A DNA stretch of 64,000 bases from JAAAOH01 sp041686235. GTDB lineage: Bacteria > Spirochaetota > Spirochaetia > DSM-27196 > PWMO01. Of this stretch, positions 56,241 to 64,000 are shown in pieces. Numbering within the stretch: the first letter of the stretch is position 1; each line of letters begins with the position of its first letter. The stretch lies in contig JAWLED010000003.1 in assembly GCA_041686235.1 (NCBI GenBank), forward strand, positions 10,183 to 74,182. Reading direction: 5' to 3'. The notes beneath the pieces were generated by a model. The model was not told the origin of the DNA. It searched no databases and saw only the letters and a list, made by a program, of their open reading frames with translations. Made by a program: the position numbers and the translations under genes.

Positions 56241-58262
56241 ATGCGTCCACGAAGCGATACTCGGTTTAATATCTCGTTACCGGTTCTCTCAATAATCGTG
56301 TTGGTCACGGTTCTGATCGGGCTCGTTGCGGCCGTCACGGTACTACACGTTCGGCTGCGCTCAGTGCAGGCGCGCATCGAGGGGCCCGAGGCGGACGAGG
56401 AGCGCTCCGAGGAGCGCACGAGCGGGGGCGACTCCGAAATCTTCGAGGCAACCGTCGAAGGAATCGATGAGCTTCTCAGGCAGCGAAACGCGGTCGAAGC
56501 TCAGCGTACGTTCGAAGCGTTGACCGCTACACAGGGTCCGGTATCGGTGGTGGCGGATACCGGCCTTCGCGTCCGCCTCGACGGGGAGCTACGGGCAACG
56601 CTTCTTCGCAATGGCCGGCGGTACTTCACCGTACAGGGCGACGACGCCACCGGCGCGGTAGAAATCGAAAGCCGTCTCGATGAGTCGGTTACCGTGGAAG
56701 AACAGACCACCGAGGCGCGTGAGTTCGTCGTCTCGCAGCGCGAGGAGCTCGATGCCATCATTGCCGACGAAAACGAAATGCGAGAGCGGCTCGAGGGGCT
56801 CGAGAATAGTCGCGATATTGCCGAGCTGCTCGAGTCTCGCGAGATGCATATGACCGATCTCGTTCGAGACGGGTTCGTGCTTCGCCGCGGCATTGCAAAC
56901 GAGGGCGGTGCGGTTATTGTACGTTTGGCCGCCGATGCGCAGGATTCGGAATACCAGGTCGACGGCGAGTCTCTGGAGGAGGCCGGCGAGCTCGAGCCGG
57001 CCATTGCCCAGGCAATTCGTGCCTACGACCCCGAAGAAGAGCTTCGTCGCGCACGAGAAGAGCTCGAGAATCGTCTCTCGCGGATGCTCGAAGACGCGGG
57101 ATTCCAAGCCTTTCTCGAAGAGCGTGGTCTGCGTGTAACCGAGGCGGAGGAAGACGAGGATCTCGTTCATCGCCTCGAAACGCAGGACGGAGAGACTGCC
57201 GGTGGATTTGCTCTAGAACCCGAGAGCGGCGCTATTGAGCTCGTTGATGCCGACCGGGAAAGCTCGTGGACGCTTGATCGACTGGCGGTGACGCACGGTC
57301 TGGCCGCAGGCGATGACGAGGCCGATGAGCACCCCAGTTTTCTGCTCCTCGGTCGGCACGATGATCTGACCGACGCGATCATGGTGGTAAAACCGGGCGA
57401 TGACGAAATCTCGGTAATCAGCGTCCCGCGCGACATATATGTGCGCGAGCAAAAGCTCAACGAGCTCTTCGCCGCCGAAGGTCCGGAGGCGATGATGGAT
57501 ACGGTGAGCGAGCTCACCGGGTTGAAATTGAATCACTACGTCGTGGTCGACATGGACGGGTTTGCCGAGGTGGTTGATGCGCTCGGAACGATAGAGGTGG
57601 AGTTCGATACCGAGTTTCTCGACCCGACCATGCACTATCGTATCGACGGTGAGCGGAGAATGCTCTATTTTGCCCCGGGAACCCATGAGGTCAACGGCGA
57701 TGGGGCGCTTGCGTTGGCTCGCTCGCGAAAGACGTCGTCCGATTTTAGCCGGTCGCAGCGCCAGCGCCTGTTGGTCGGCGGAATTCGCCGCAGGGTCGAT
57801 CAACTCGCACTCTCCGATGCGGGTCGACTCTACGACCTTTTGAACGTGGCGCTCGATCGCTCAGAGACGGATATGGGCTTCACGGATGCTCTTCGCTATT
57901 ACCGGCGCTATCGCGACGTCGACGATATCCGTCATGAGGTGCTCTCTTCGAATAACGTGCTCTATTCGACCTATGAGAAGCTCCACGAGGAAGGCCGTGC
58001 CGTCGAAGAGGCCGAGGAGATGAGCGAGACGGACTTCGGCGCATGGATCCTCCGTCCCCGTGGCGACGATTGGAGTATCGTCGAGTGGTATGTAGACGTT
58101 TGGCTTTCAGGCGGGGACCCCGACGTAGAGGCCTATCTCGACCGCCACACCGTTTCATATGTAGATTTGCTTCTGCAAACGCCGGAGCTACTCGAAATGC
58201 TCGACCAGGGTACCGAGCTCGACCTTCGAGGCTTATTTGAGCTCGAGCGGGAGCTACCGTGA
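56241..58262 (+). CDS. LytR-CpsA-Psr (LCP) family protein with coiled-coil insertion
   Basis: A 673-residue membrane protein read from ATG 56241. Residues 12-36 form the single membrane helix. Residues 60-350 are a long charged, partly coiled-coil periplasmic section with a short beta-rich part. Residues 365-560 form the LCP domain: SFLLLGRHDDLTDAIMVVKP, SVPRDIYV, LNHYVVVDMDGFAEVVDALG and ALARSRKTSSDFSRSQRQ with the conserved Arg/Asp. LCP enzymes transfer undecaprenyl-linked glycopolymers to the cell wall; in a spirochaete the glycan acceptor is unclear. The stop overlaps the next gene as GTGA. Confidence 0.88.
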   Translation: MRPRSDTRFNISLPVLSIIVLVTVLIGLVAAVTVLHVRLRSVQARIEGPEADEERSEERTSGGDSEIFEATVEGIDELLRQRNAVEAQRTFEALTATQGPVSVVADTGLRVRLDGELRATLLRNGRRYFTVQGDDATGAVEIESRLDESVTVEEQTTEAREFVVSQREELDAIIADENEMRERLEGLENSRDIAELLESREMHMTDLVRDGFVLRRGIANEGGAVIVRLAADAQDSEYQVDGESLEEAGELEPAIAQAIRAYDPEEELRRAREELENRLSRMLEDAGFQAFLEERGLRVTEAEEDEDLVHRLETQDGETAGGFALEPESGAIELVDADRESSWTLDRLAVTHGLAAGDDEADEHPSFLLLGRHDDLTDAIMVVKPGDDEISVISVPRDIYVREQKLNELFAAEGPEAMMDTVSELTGLKLNHYVVVDMDGFAEVVDALGTIEVEFDTEFLDPTMHYRIDGERRMLYFAPGTHEVNGDGALALARSRKTSSDFSRSQRQRLLVGGIRRRVDQLALSDAGRLYDLLNVALDRSETDMGFTDALRYYRRYRDVDDIRHEVLSSNNVLYSTYEKLHEEGRAVEEAEEMSETDFGAWILRPRGDDWSIVEWYVDVWLSGGDPDVEAYLDRHTVSYVDLLLQTPELLEMLDQGTELDLRGLFELERELP

Positions 58263-59497
58263 TTACACGCATAGAGCTTGTGAACTTCATGTCCCATGAG
58301 CACACCGTCATCGAGCCCGCCGAGGGGCTCACGGTACTCGTGGGTCCGAACAACTGCGGCAAATCCGCGGTGGTTACCGCGTTGCAGATCCTTGCCCACA
58401 ATGAGAACTCGACCTACGTGTTGCGCCACGGCGCAAAAGAGGCTCGGGTGGCTGTGGAAACCTCCGACGGGCATAGCATCGAGTGGCGCCGAAAGAAGAC
58501 CGGCGGCCCAAGTTACGTGGTAAACGGCCGCCTCTACGACCGGCTCTCGGGGAACGTGCCCGAAGAGGTGCAACAGGCGCTGCGGGTTTCGAAAGTGAGC
58601 TCGGGCTCGGGGACGAACCGCGAAGAGTTCGATCTTCACTTCGGAGAGCAAAAGTCGCCGGTGTTTTTGCTCGACCAGCCGAGCTCGCACGCCGCCCGGT
58701 TTTTTGCCTCGTCTTCGGATGCGGAGAAATTGGTTCGCATGCAGAGCCGTCACAAGGAAAAGGTCCAAGAGGCCAAGAGCGAGCGATCCCGTCTCGTTGC
58801 CGAAGCCGCCGAGCTCGAGGAGACGCTGAGCGAGCTTTCGCCGGTGGACGAGATAGAGCGCAAAGTGACGGCGGCGGAACAGCTCCATACGGAGATGGCG
58901 GAGCGTCAAACGGAAATCGATGCGGGCGAGCGGATAAGGGGGGAACTCGATAAAACGGCGCGACTGGCGGCGTCGCTGGAGACCGAGGTCGCGGCGTTGG
59001 GCGAGCTGCCCGAGCCCCCTTCGATGCACGATGCGCCTGCCCTCGAGGCGTTCGTGGAAAACCTCGTCGCCGCGGATCTCGATCGCGGGAAGGCTGCCTC
59101 GGAGAGCTCGGTACTGTCGACGCTTCCCGAAGCCCCCGGTCTGTCGGATACCGCGGACCTCGAGCGCCTTGTCGGCGAGTTGGACAGCCGGCAACGGCGT
59201 ACCCAACGCGAACGCCGCGTCGCCGAGCTATACACCGTGCTCAGCCCTGTGCCGGATTTAGAAGATCCCTCCGAGCTCGAGAAACGCATTGCAGAGCTCG
59301 AGAGCGGCGAGCGCGCCCGTGCGCAGGCTGAGGCCGAGGCGTGGTCGGCGGAGGAGGAGCTCGGGTCGGTGAGAGAGGCGCTTCGCAGCTGGGCCGTCGA
59401 TAATCGGGTGTGCCCCACCTGTGGCGGCACCGTCGAGCCCGAGCAACTGCTCGAGGCCGTGGAGAGCGGGCTGGGAGCGCACGCACATGGAGGGTAA
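58259..59497 (+). CDS. N-terminal half of a Rad50/SMC-type ATPase with zinc-hook end
   Basis: A 412-residue protein starting at GTG 58259 (overlapping the LCP stop). Residues 1-160 are the N-terminal ATPase lobe (MITRIELVNFMSHEHTVIEP; Walker A GPNNCGKS at 29-36; Q-loop region FGEQKSPVFLLDQ). Residues 160-375 are coiled coil. Residues 385-388 (CPTC) are a CxxC like the Rad50 zinc hook, and the chain stops 24 residues later. There is no signature motif or Walker B; those are on a separate gene (60890-61594). Family role: ATP-driven DNA-end processing with an Mre11-like nuclease, encoded next. Confidence 0.85.
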   Translation: MITRIELVNFMSHEHTVIEPAEGLTVLVGPNNCGKSAVVTALQILAHNENSTYVLRHGAKEARVAVETSDGHSIEWRRKKTGGPSYVVNGRLYDRLSGNVPEEVQQALRVSKVSSGSGTNREEFDLHFGEQKSPVFLLDQPSSHAARFFASSSDAEKLVRMQSRHKEKVQEAKSERSRLVAEAAELEETLSELSPVDEIERKVTAAEQLHTEMAERQTEIDAGERIRGELDKTARLAASLETEVAALGELPEPPSMHDAPALEAFVENLVAADLDRGKAASESSVLSTLPEAPGLSDTADLERLVGELDSRQRRTQRERRVAELYTVLSPVPDLEDPSELEKRIAELESGERARAQAEAEAWSAEEELGSVREALRSWAVDNRVCPTCGGTVEPEQLLEAVESGLGAHAHGG

Positions 59498-59536
59498 GGC
59501 ACCGTGGATCGGGGCCGGTACCCGGGGAGGGAAGCA

Positions 59537-60484
59537 ATGAGTACCAAGAGCTCATATCGTGGAATACTCTGCATCGGCGATCCGCACCTCGAGGGACGTC
59601 GGCCGGGGTTTCGCAAAGACGATTATCCGCAGGTCATCCTCGATAAGCTCGAGTGGAGTCTGAGCTACGCGCGCGAGCATCGGCTTCTTCCGGCGTTTCT
59701 CGGTGACCTGTTCGACAAGCCGCGGGACAATCCCACGTGGATCTTGAACAAGCTTTTCGACCTGCTGACCGGGATAGAGTGTATCGGTATTTACGGAAAT
59801 CACGATTGCGCGGACCCCGCGCTCAACGACAACGACTCGCTCATGCTCCTGTTTACCTCCGGGCATATTCGGCGCGTGACCGATGAGAGCCCCTGGGCCG
59901 GTACGATGGGCGGGCGCCCGGTAGTCATCGGAGGCTCCTCCTATCGCGAGCGCATTCCTCCGGGCTATGATCCCGAGCCGGGGTCTCTAGTCGTGTGGCT
60001 TTCCCATCATGATATCAGTGTTCCGGGCTACGAAGAGCAGGGGAGATTCAGCCCACGCGAGCTCGAGGGCGTAGATCTCGTGGTAAACGGCCACATTCAT
60101 CGACGACTCGAGGAGGTACAGGTGGGAGGCACGCGCTGGGTCACCCCCGGAAACATTAGTCGCCGCTCGAGAAGCGATGCCGTTCAAAACCATGTGCCTT
60201 CGGTGCTGCAGGTCGACATCACCGACGAGGGCTATGCGCTCAACGCAGTTACCGTGCCCCATCGGCCTTTCGACGAGGTGTTCCACGAAGCCGTTGTCGA
60301 TGCCGATTTGGATACCGCGGAGTCGTCGTTCGTGAGTGGGCTTTCGGAGCTCGAGGCGCGCCGCACGGAGGCAGGGGCGGGGCTCATGAGTTTTCTCGAG
60401 AAGAACCTCGACCAATTCGATGACGCGGTGGCAAGCGAGATCAGAGCGCTTGCCGAGGAGGTAACCGGATATGGCACATCCTGA
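59537..60484 (+). CDS. Mre11/SbcD-like metallophosphoesterase
   Basis: A 315-residue nuclease-fold protein read from ATG 59537, five nt after GGGGAGGGAAGCA. The metal motifs are all present: GDPHLEG, FLGDLFDKPRD, IGIYGNHDC, VWLSHHDIS and LVVNGHIHRRL. This set is that of Mre11/SbcD nucleases and related phosphatases. It is sandwiched between the two ATPase halves, so it is probably their nuclease partner. Residues 260-315 are a helical tail that could bind the ATPase. Overlap with the next gene is 14 nt. Confidence 0.88.
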   Translation: MSTKSSYRGILCIGDPHLEGRRPGFRKDDYPQVILDKLEWSLSYAREHRLLPAFLGDLFDKPRDNPTWILNKLFDLLTGIECIGIYGNHDCADPALNDNDSLMLLFTSGHIRRVTDESPWAGTMGGRPVVIGGSSYRERIPPGYDPEPGSLVVWLSHHDISVPGYEEQGRFSPRELEGVDLVVNGHIHRRLEEVQVGGTRWVTPGNISRRSRSDAVQNHVPSVLQVDITDEGYALNAVTVPHRPFDEVFHEAVVDADLDTAESSFVSGLSELEARRTEAGAGLMSFLEKNLDQFDDAVASEIRALAEEVTGYGTS

Positions 60485-60893
60485 ACAACCCGGCGGCAAG
60501 GCCGACGGCAACTCCGGCGGCAAACCCGGAGGCAAAACCGGCGGCAAGGCCGACGGCCAAAACGGCGCTTCCCAGTCGATCGACGAGCTCAAACAGCGTT
60601 ACGATCAACTTCATCAGAGGAAAATTCGCGCCGAGGCCAATCGGGACAACGCTGAAAATCGCCTCGCCGAGCTCAAGGCGGAGGCAAAAAAGAGATACGG
60701 CACCGACGACGTCGATGAGCTCAAAACCATGCTCGCCGAGATGAAAGCCGAGAACGAGAAGAAGCGCGCCGAGTACCAGAAGCAGTTGGACAAGATAGAG
60801 ACCGAGCTCACCGAGGTCGAGTCGCAGTTCAACGACGCGGATCTCGACTCTGCCGACGGGAGCGGTTCTCCCTCCGGAGGTGGTAACGGATGA
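60471..60893 (+). CDS. Small coiled-coil protein of the split Rad50-like set
   Basis: A 140-residue protein. Residues 7-35 are a low-complexity Gly/Lys/Asp tail made of GGKADG and GGKPGG units. Residues 40-125 form one long coiled coil (KQRYDQLHQRKIRAEANRDN, then ELKAEAKKRYGTDDVDELKT). It has no catalytic motif. It overlaps the gene before by 14 nt and the ATPase C-half after it by 4 nt (ATGA), so it is translationally coupled to both and may supply coiled-coil length to the complex. Confidence 0.8.
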   Translation: MAHPEQPGGKADGNSGGKPGGKTGGKADGQNGASQSIDELKQRYDQLHQRKIRAEANRDNAENRLAELKAEAKKRYGTDDVDELKTMLAEMKAENEKKRAEYQKQLDKIETELTEVESQFNDADLDSADGSGSPSGGGNG

Positions 60894-61594
60894 GCTCGCA
60901 CAGCCGGACCGGCACCGCACCCGAAGCCCTGCCGCGCGAGCTCCGCCGCCGGGTCGACCGCCTCGAAGGAAAGCGAAGTGAAACCCGGCGCCGGCTCGAG
61001 AGGGTGTCGAAACGCCGGGGCGAGCTCGAGAAGTACCTTTCGGTCTCGGAACACGTGACGCAGGCTCTCGAGGCTCTCAACGAGAAGCTCTTCCGCCGGT
61101 TGCTCGAGCTCGTTGAGCAGAAAATCACCATTGCGCTTCAAGAAGTGCTCGAGCAGCCCATCACCTTTCACGCCGAAGTCGATTTCAAGCGGGGTGCCGC
61201 GGCGGTCGAGTTCTGGATTGATCGCAACGGGAACCGCGAAGACGTATACCGCGGGCAGGGCGGATCGGTGGCAAACGTGGCGAGTGTCGGTCTTCGGATG
61301 TTCGCCCTCACCACCCAGGACGAAGAGGAGCACCGACGCTTTCTCGTGCTGGACGAGCAGGACTGTTGGCTTCGCCCCGCTCTCGTGCCGATGCTTGTCA
61401 AAATCGTACACGACGCCGGCAGGGCGCTTTCATTCCAGGTTCTCATGATAAGCCACCACGATACCGCGGTGTTCGATCGGTATGCCGACAAGGTGTATCG
61501 GTTTGTGCCGGTGGCCGGCGGAGCTGTTCGGGTGGAAGACATGACCGTAGGGCCGGCCGAGGCGGAGCCCACCGAGGAAACGCGGGGCACATAA
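60890..61594 (+). CDS. C-terminal half of a Rad50/SMC-type ATPase
   Basis: A 234-residue protein starting at ATG 60890. Residues 15-85 are coiled coil, residues 90-118 a beta section, and then come the second half-site motifs of ABC-type DNA ATPases: an atypical signature YRGQGGSVANVASVGLRM (120-137; GQGGS replaces LSGG), Walker B FLVLDEQD (151-158) and the histidine switch ISHH (187-190). Walker A is on the partner gene 58259-59497. A functional site would need both halves to come together. A 25-residue acidic tail ends the protein. Confidence 0.85.
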   Translation: MSSHSRTGTAPEALPRELRRRVDRLEGKRSETRRRLERVSKRRGELEKYLSVSEHVTQALEALNEKLFRRLLELVEQKITIALQEVLEQPITFHAEVDFKRGAAAVEFWIDRNGNREDVYRGQGGSVANVASVGLRMFALTTQDEEEHRRFLVLDEQDCWLRPALVPMLVKIVHDAGRALSFQVLMISHHDTAVFDRYADKVYRFVPVAGGAVRVEDMTVGPAEAEPTEETRGT

Positions 61595-61601
61595 GCGCTC
61601 G

Positions 61602-61643
61602 AGCTGCGCACGCGCCGGCTCGGCATGCCGGTTGCGCGCAGCT
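61602..61643. terminator. Long hairpin between convergent genes
   Basis: AGCTGCGC...CGCGCCGG and CCGG...GCGCGCAGCT are near-inverted copies around a short loop. There is no T run, so intrinsic termination is doubtful, but it lies between the ATPase C-half and the oppositely oriented MCE gene, where a bidirectional stop is expected. Confidence 0.4.
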
Positions 61644-61657
61644 ACCGGCGCCCGCAG

Positions 61658-63187
61658 CTACTGGGCCGCGCCGAACGGCACAAGGCCGACAAGCCCCTGC
61701 AAATCCTGGTCGGTAAATCTCACGCCGCCGCCGAAGAAGTAATCGCGATCTTCGCTGAGTGTATCCTCAACCCCGCCGCTCAAAAAGAGCCACGCAATCG
61801 GATTATCCTTTTGGGGATCGTAGAACGGATAAAGGGTTCCATAGGTTCTCAGGTTAGGGGTGCCGTTGGAGAAGCGAAACATCTCGGCGGAGAGCTGGAG
61901 TTGATCGAGGGGGGTTATGTCGACTCCGACGCCACCGCTGTTTTCTATCAGGCCTCCGCGCAGCGTCAGCGGACCCCATCGCCTCGCAAGCAGCGCCGTG
62001 AACTTCGGCGTGTCCACCGTGGTCTCGGTCTCTTCGGTGTAGGTTTCTTCGCTTCCCGATTCGGTGGTTGTTACTTCCTCGGTGGTTCGTTCGGTGACCC
62101 CGCCGGGGGTGTCGACGATACCGAGCTCGTAATACTTGCGCGGATTGGTCTGTGACTGCTCGTCCATTCCCGGCAGGAGCCGAAGGTGAAAGTCGTTTCG
62201 CGCGGCTTCGGCGTTGGTCAGGTAAGCCCCTTCGTAGCCTACCTGCACGCCGAGCCCGGCGACCCGGTCGACGATCTGCTCCGCGTCGTCTGCGATAGTG
62301 TTTACCCGATTGTAGAGCTCGTCATCATACACGACCTTGCCGAGCGTTCCCTCTCCGCTTCGAATATGTGTCGTCGCGTCGTTCACATTTTCGGCCGAGG
62401 ACTCCACGCTTTGCAGCGTGCGATTGAGCGAAGCCAGCGACGCTTGAACGTCTTCGAGTGATCGCGCGATTTGCTCATCGTTCCCGCCCATGAGCTCTTC
62501 CAAGCGCGTGGCGACGGCGGCCGTGCTCTCGAGAATACGAGAAATTCGTTCGAGCTCTTGGTCGCTTCGGGAGTTCACCTGCCCGACCACCTCATCGATG
62601 GAATTGAGCGTGCCGGAGAGCAGCTCAAGATTCTGCTCGAGCAGCCTCCGAGTGGATTCGCTTGTCGCCCGGAGGTTTTCCACGATTTCCGAGACGCTCC
62701 CGTAGGTTTCTTCGGTGGCGAACTGCTCGCGAAGCTCGCGGATGAACAACGTTGCCTCGGTGCCGACATCTTCCATCGAGCCGAGTGCACTGCTGATATC
62801 GGCTCCACTTTGAACGCTTTGCACCGTCTGGCCGTGTTCTACGGGGGCCCCGGTCCGCTGCCCCGGATCGATGGAGACCACCGACGTTCCAAGGAGCGAC
62901 GACGGCTTCTTGTTGATGTTTGCGTCCTCGTAGATTTGTACGTCTTCGCGAATTCTGAGGGTGAGTCTGGCTTTTCCTTCTTCCAGATCTATCGAGTCGA
63001 TCTGACCGACCTCGACGCCGGCCATCTCGACCGCGGCGTCGGCGATGAGCCCCGAGGCATCTTCCATGACGACGGTTATGGTATAGGTATTTCCGCCGGC
63101 TATATTATCGACGGTCAACAAGACGTATCCCACGGTGCTTACACCGATTACGAGGAAAAACAATCCTATTCTGGCCAGGTACGACAC
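61658..63187 (-). CDS. MCE/MlaD-family protein with C-terminal beta-rich extension
   Basis: A 509-residue protein starting at GTG 63187, eight nt after GGAGG. Residues 6-27 form a membrane helix, residues 35-115 an MCE domain (EMAGVEVGQIDSIDLEEGKA, then LGTSVVSIDPGQ), residues 130-310 long helices, then a Thr/Glu linker (TERTTEEVTTTESGSEET) and a beta-rich part (residues 370-509, YFFGGGVRFTDQDLQGLVG) like a barrel. MCE proteins carry phospholipids between membranes. Downstream of an ABC ATPase of the Mla type, this is probably the lipid-binding subunit; the barrel-like tail is unusual. Confidence 0.85.
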   Translation of the reverse strand: MSYLARIGLFFLVIGVSTVGYVLLTVDNIAGGNTYTITVVMEDASGLIADAAVEMAGVEVGQIDSIDLEEGKARLTLRIREDVQIYEDANINKKPSSLLGTSVVSIDPGQRTGAPVEHGQTVQSVQSGADISSALGSMEDVGTEATLFIRELREQFATEETYGSVSEIVENLRATSESTRRLLEQNLELLSGTLNSIDEVVGQVNSRSDQELERISRILESTAAVATRLEELMGGNDEQIARSLEDVQASLASLNRTLQSVESSAENVNDATTHIRSGEGTLGKVVYDDELYNRVNTIADDAEQIVDRVAGLGVQVGYEGAYLTNAEAARNDFHLRLLPGMDEQSQTNPRKYYELGIVDTPGGVTERTTEEVTTTESGSEETYTEETETTVDTPKFTALLARRWGPLTLRGGLIENSGGVGVDITPLDQLQLSAEMFRFSNGTPNLRTYGTLYPFYDPQKDNPIAWLFLSGGVEDTLSEDRDYFFGGGVRFTDQDLQGLVGLVPFGAAQ

Positions 63188-63204
63188 CGATCTTCCTCCG
63201 AATG

Positions 63205-63957
63205 CTATACGTCTAGTAGGCTAAACGAGTTCTCGATAAATTTTCTTACCATAGGGTGGCGCGATTTAGCTACCGCAGCAGGGCTGCCTTGTTCTGCAAT
63301 GTTACCGTCGTGGAGAAAGGCAATTTTGTCCGAAATGCGAAACGTTGCCTGAATGTCATGAGTAATGAGAATGCAGGTCAATCCGAGCTCCTTGTTCACG
63401 CGGACGACGAGATCGTTAATGGTCTCACCGAGAACCGGATCGAGCCCCGTAGTCGGTTCGTCGAAGAGAAGCACCTCCGGTTTTGCTACCAGCGTTCGTG
63501 CCACACCGACCCTCTTTTTCATCCCGCCCGAGAGTTCCGAGGGAATCATATGTTCGATACCGGGAAGGCCGATCCAGTCGAGCTGCTCTCGCACCCGACG
63601 CCGAATTTCGGCATTGTCTTTTATATGTAGGACTTCCCGCAACGGAAACGCGATGTTTTCCTCTACCGTCATCGAATCGAACAGAGCCGCTCCCTGGAAG
63701 GCATAGCCGAAACGCCGACGAATCTCCACAAGCTCGTTTTCGTCGGCGTTGACGATGCTTCTGCCTCTAAAAAATATATCACCCTTATTCGGCTTCATAA
63801 TGCCGATCATGTTCTTAACGAGCACACTTTTGCCGCAACCGCTCTGCCCAATGATCGAAGTGACGGCCTTCTCGTCAAAATCGAGGGAAACCCCGTCCAA
63901 AACGACGGTGTCGCCGAAACGCTTCTCGAGGTCGCGCACCTCAATTATTGCTGCCAA
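63205..63957 (-). CDS. ABC ATPase of an Mla-type lipid transporter
   Basis: A 250-residue ATPase: Walker A IIGQSGCGKSVLVKN, Q-loop YAFQGAALFDSMTVEENI, signature LSGGMKKRVGVA, Walker B VLLFDEPTTGLD and H-loop ITHDIQATF. The FQGAALFDSMTV and MKKRV phrases are typical of MlaF. The start is a TTG at 63957 that follows GGGAG by six nt. It powers an MlaE-type permease and works with the MCE protein, whose gene follows by 17 nt. The permease gene is probably just beyond the window edge. Confidence 0.9.
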   Translation of the reverse strand: MAAIIEVRDLEKRFGDTVVLDGVSLDFDEKAVTSIIGQSGCGKSVLVKNMIGIMKPNKGDIFFRGRSIVNADENELVEIRRRFGYAFQGAALFDSMTVEENIAFPLREVLHIKDNAEIRRRVREQLDWIGLPGIEHMIPSELSGGMKKRVGVARTLVAKPEVLLFDEPTTGLDPVLGETINDLVVRVNKELGLTCILITHDIQATFRISDKIAFLHDGNIAEQGSPAAVAKSRHPMVRKFIENSFSLLDV

Positions 63958-63973
63958 GCTCCACTCCCGTCGG

Positions 63974-64000
63974 TCAATATATCAACGCCAGCATGATGGA
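63974..64000 (-). CDS. 3' end of a probable MlaE-type permease (partial)
   Basis: An open frame of eight codons to a TGA at 63974-63976 reaches the window edge and encodes SIMLALIY. A hydrophobic end directly before the ATPase gene fits the permease that normally precedes mlaF, but only eight residues are visible, so the call rests on gene order. Confidence 0.35.
   Translation of the reverse strand, partial: SIMLALIY

Overview
The window reads as chromosomal DNA from a GC-rich, free-living spirochaete (Spirochaetales, of the Spirochaeta/Alkalispirochaeta kind). This is an inference. It rests on the gene mix (several TPR proteins, FecR-type outer-membrane proteins, spirochaete-style lipoproteins, PilZ and ComFB proteins, an Mla-type lipid transporter beside peptidoglycan enzymes, an anaerobic ribonucleotide reductase operon next to modest oxygen-defence genes) and on the very acidic proteins, which suggest a saline or alkaline habitat. 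No rRNA is present. There is one tRNA (anticodon CAT). Two 100-N assembly gaps occur (7807-7906 and 14777-14876). No transposase, integrase, phage gene or CRISPR array was seen.

Layout. 1-8 kb: the tail of a gene with a helix-turn-helix-like segment, a lipoprotein, a minus-strand group (TPR-plus-Mrr-like protein, metallophosphoesterase, ParB-like protein), two plus-strand TPR proteins and thioredoxin reductase. 8-20 kb: mutL, two paralogous outer-membrane barrel proteins (one with a FecR domain), a nucleotidyltransferase and a 1741-residue envelope protein. 20-30 kb: a membrane protein with a canonical voltage-sensor S4 helix joined to a HAMP-like tail, a DUF503 protein, a ComFB-domain protein, an HD phosphohydrolase, a lipoprotein, a PilZ-like protein and a 996-residue TPR/STAND-like protein; several of these belong to c-di-GMP receptor families. 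30-35 kb: tRNA, then nrdR-nrdD-(glycyl radical/redoxin)-nrdG behind a clear NrdR box. 35-38 kb: esterase, biotin ECF transporter bioY-bioM-bioN, D,D-carboxypeptidase. 38-46 kb: redox and stress genes (dihydroorotate dehydrogenase-like, FAD reductase, orphan binding protein, sodA, sufS-sufU) and gpmA. 45-54 kb: CYTH protein, lipid kinase, MBL hydrolase, RlmD-type methyltransferase, YyaL, NicO-like transporter, UPF0303, BI-1 protein. 54-61.6 kb: PAS protein, (p)ppGpp synthetase, LCP protein and a four-gene set resembling a split Rad50/Mre11. 61.6-64 kb: MCE protein, its ABC ATPase and the edge of a probable permease.

The observations I rate highest are: (1) a Rad50/SMC-like ATPase encoded as two half-genes around an Mre11-like nuclease and a small coiled-coil protein (58259-61594); (2) an anaerobic ribonucleotide reductase whose glycyl-radical segment is missing from NrdD and is instead encoded by the next gene, fused to a CPNC redoxin domain (31215-34039); and (3) the voltage-sensor/HAMP protein that has no ion pore (21268-22425). 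Recurrent features are short-period GC-rich tandem repeats at gene ends and linkers, promoters of the TTGACA-N17-TANCCT/TACCTT type, and several genes without a Shine-Dalgarno whose -10 box lies only 6-11 nt before the start codon.
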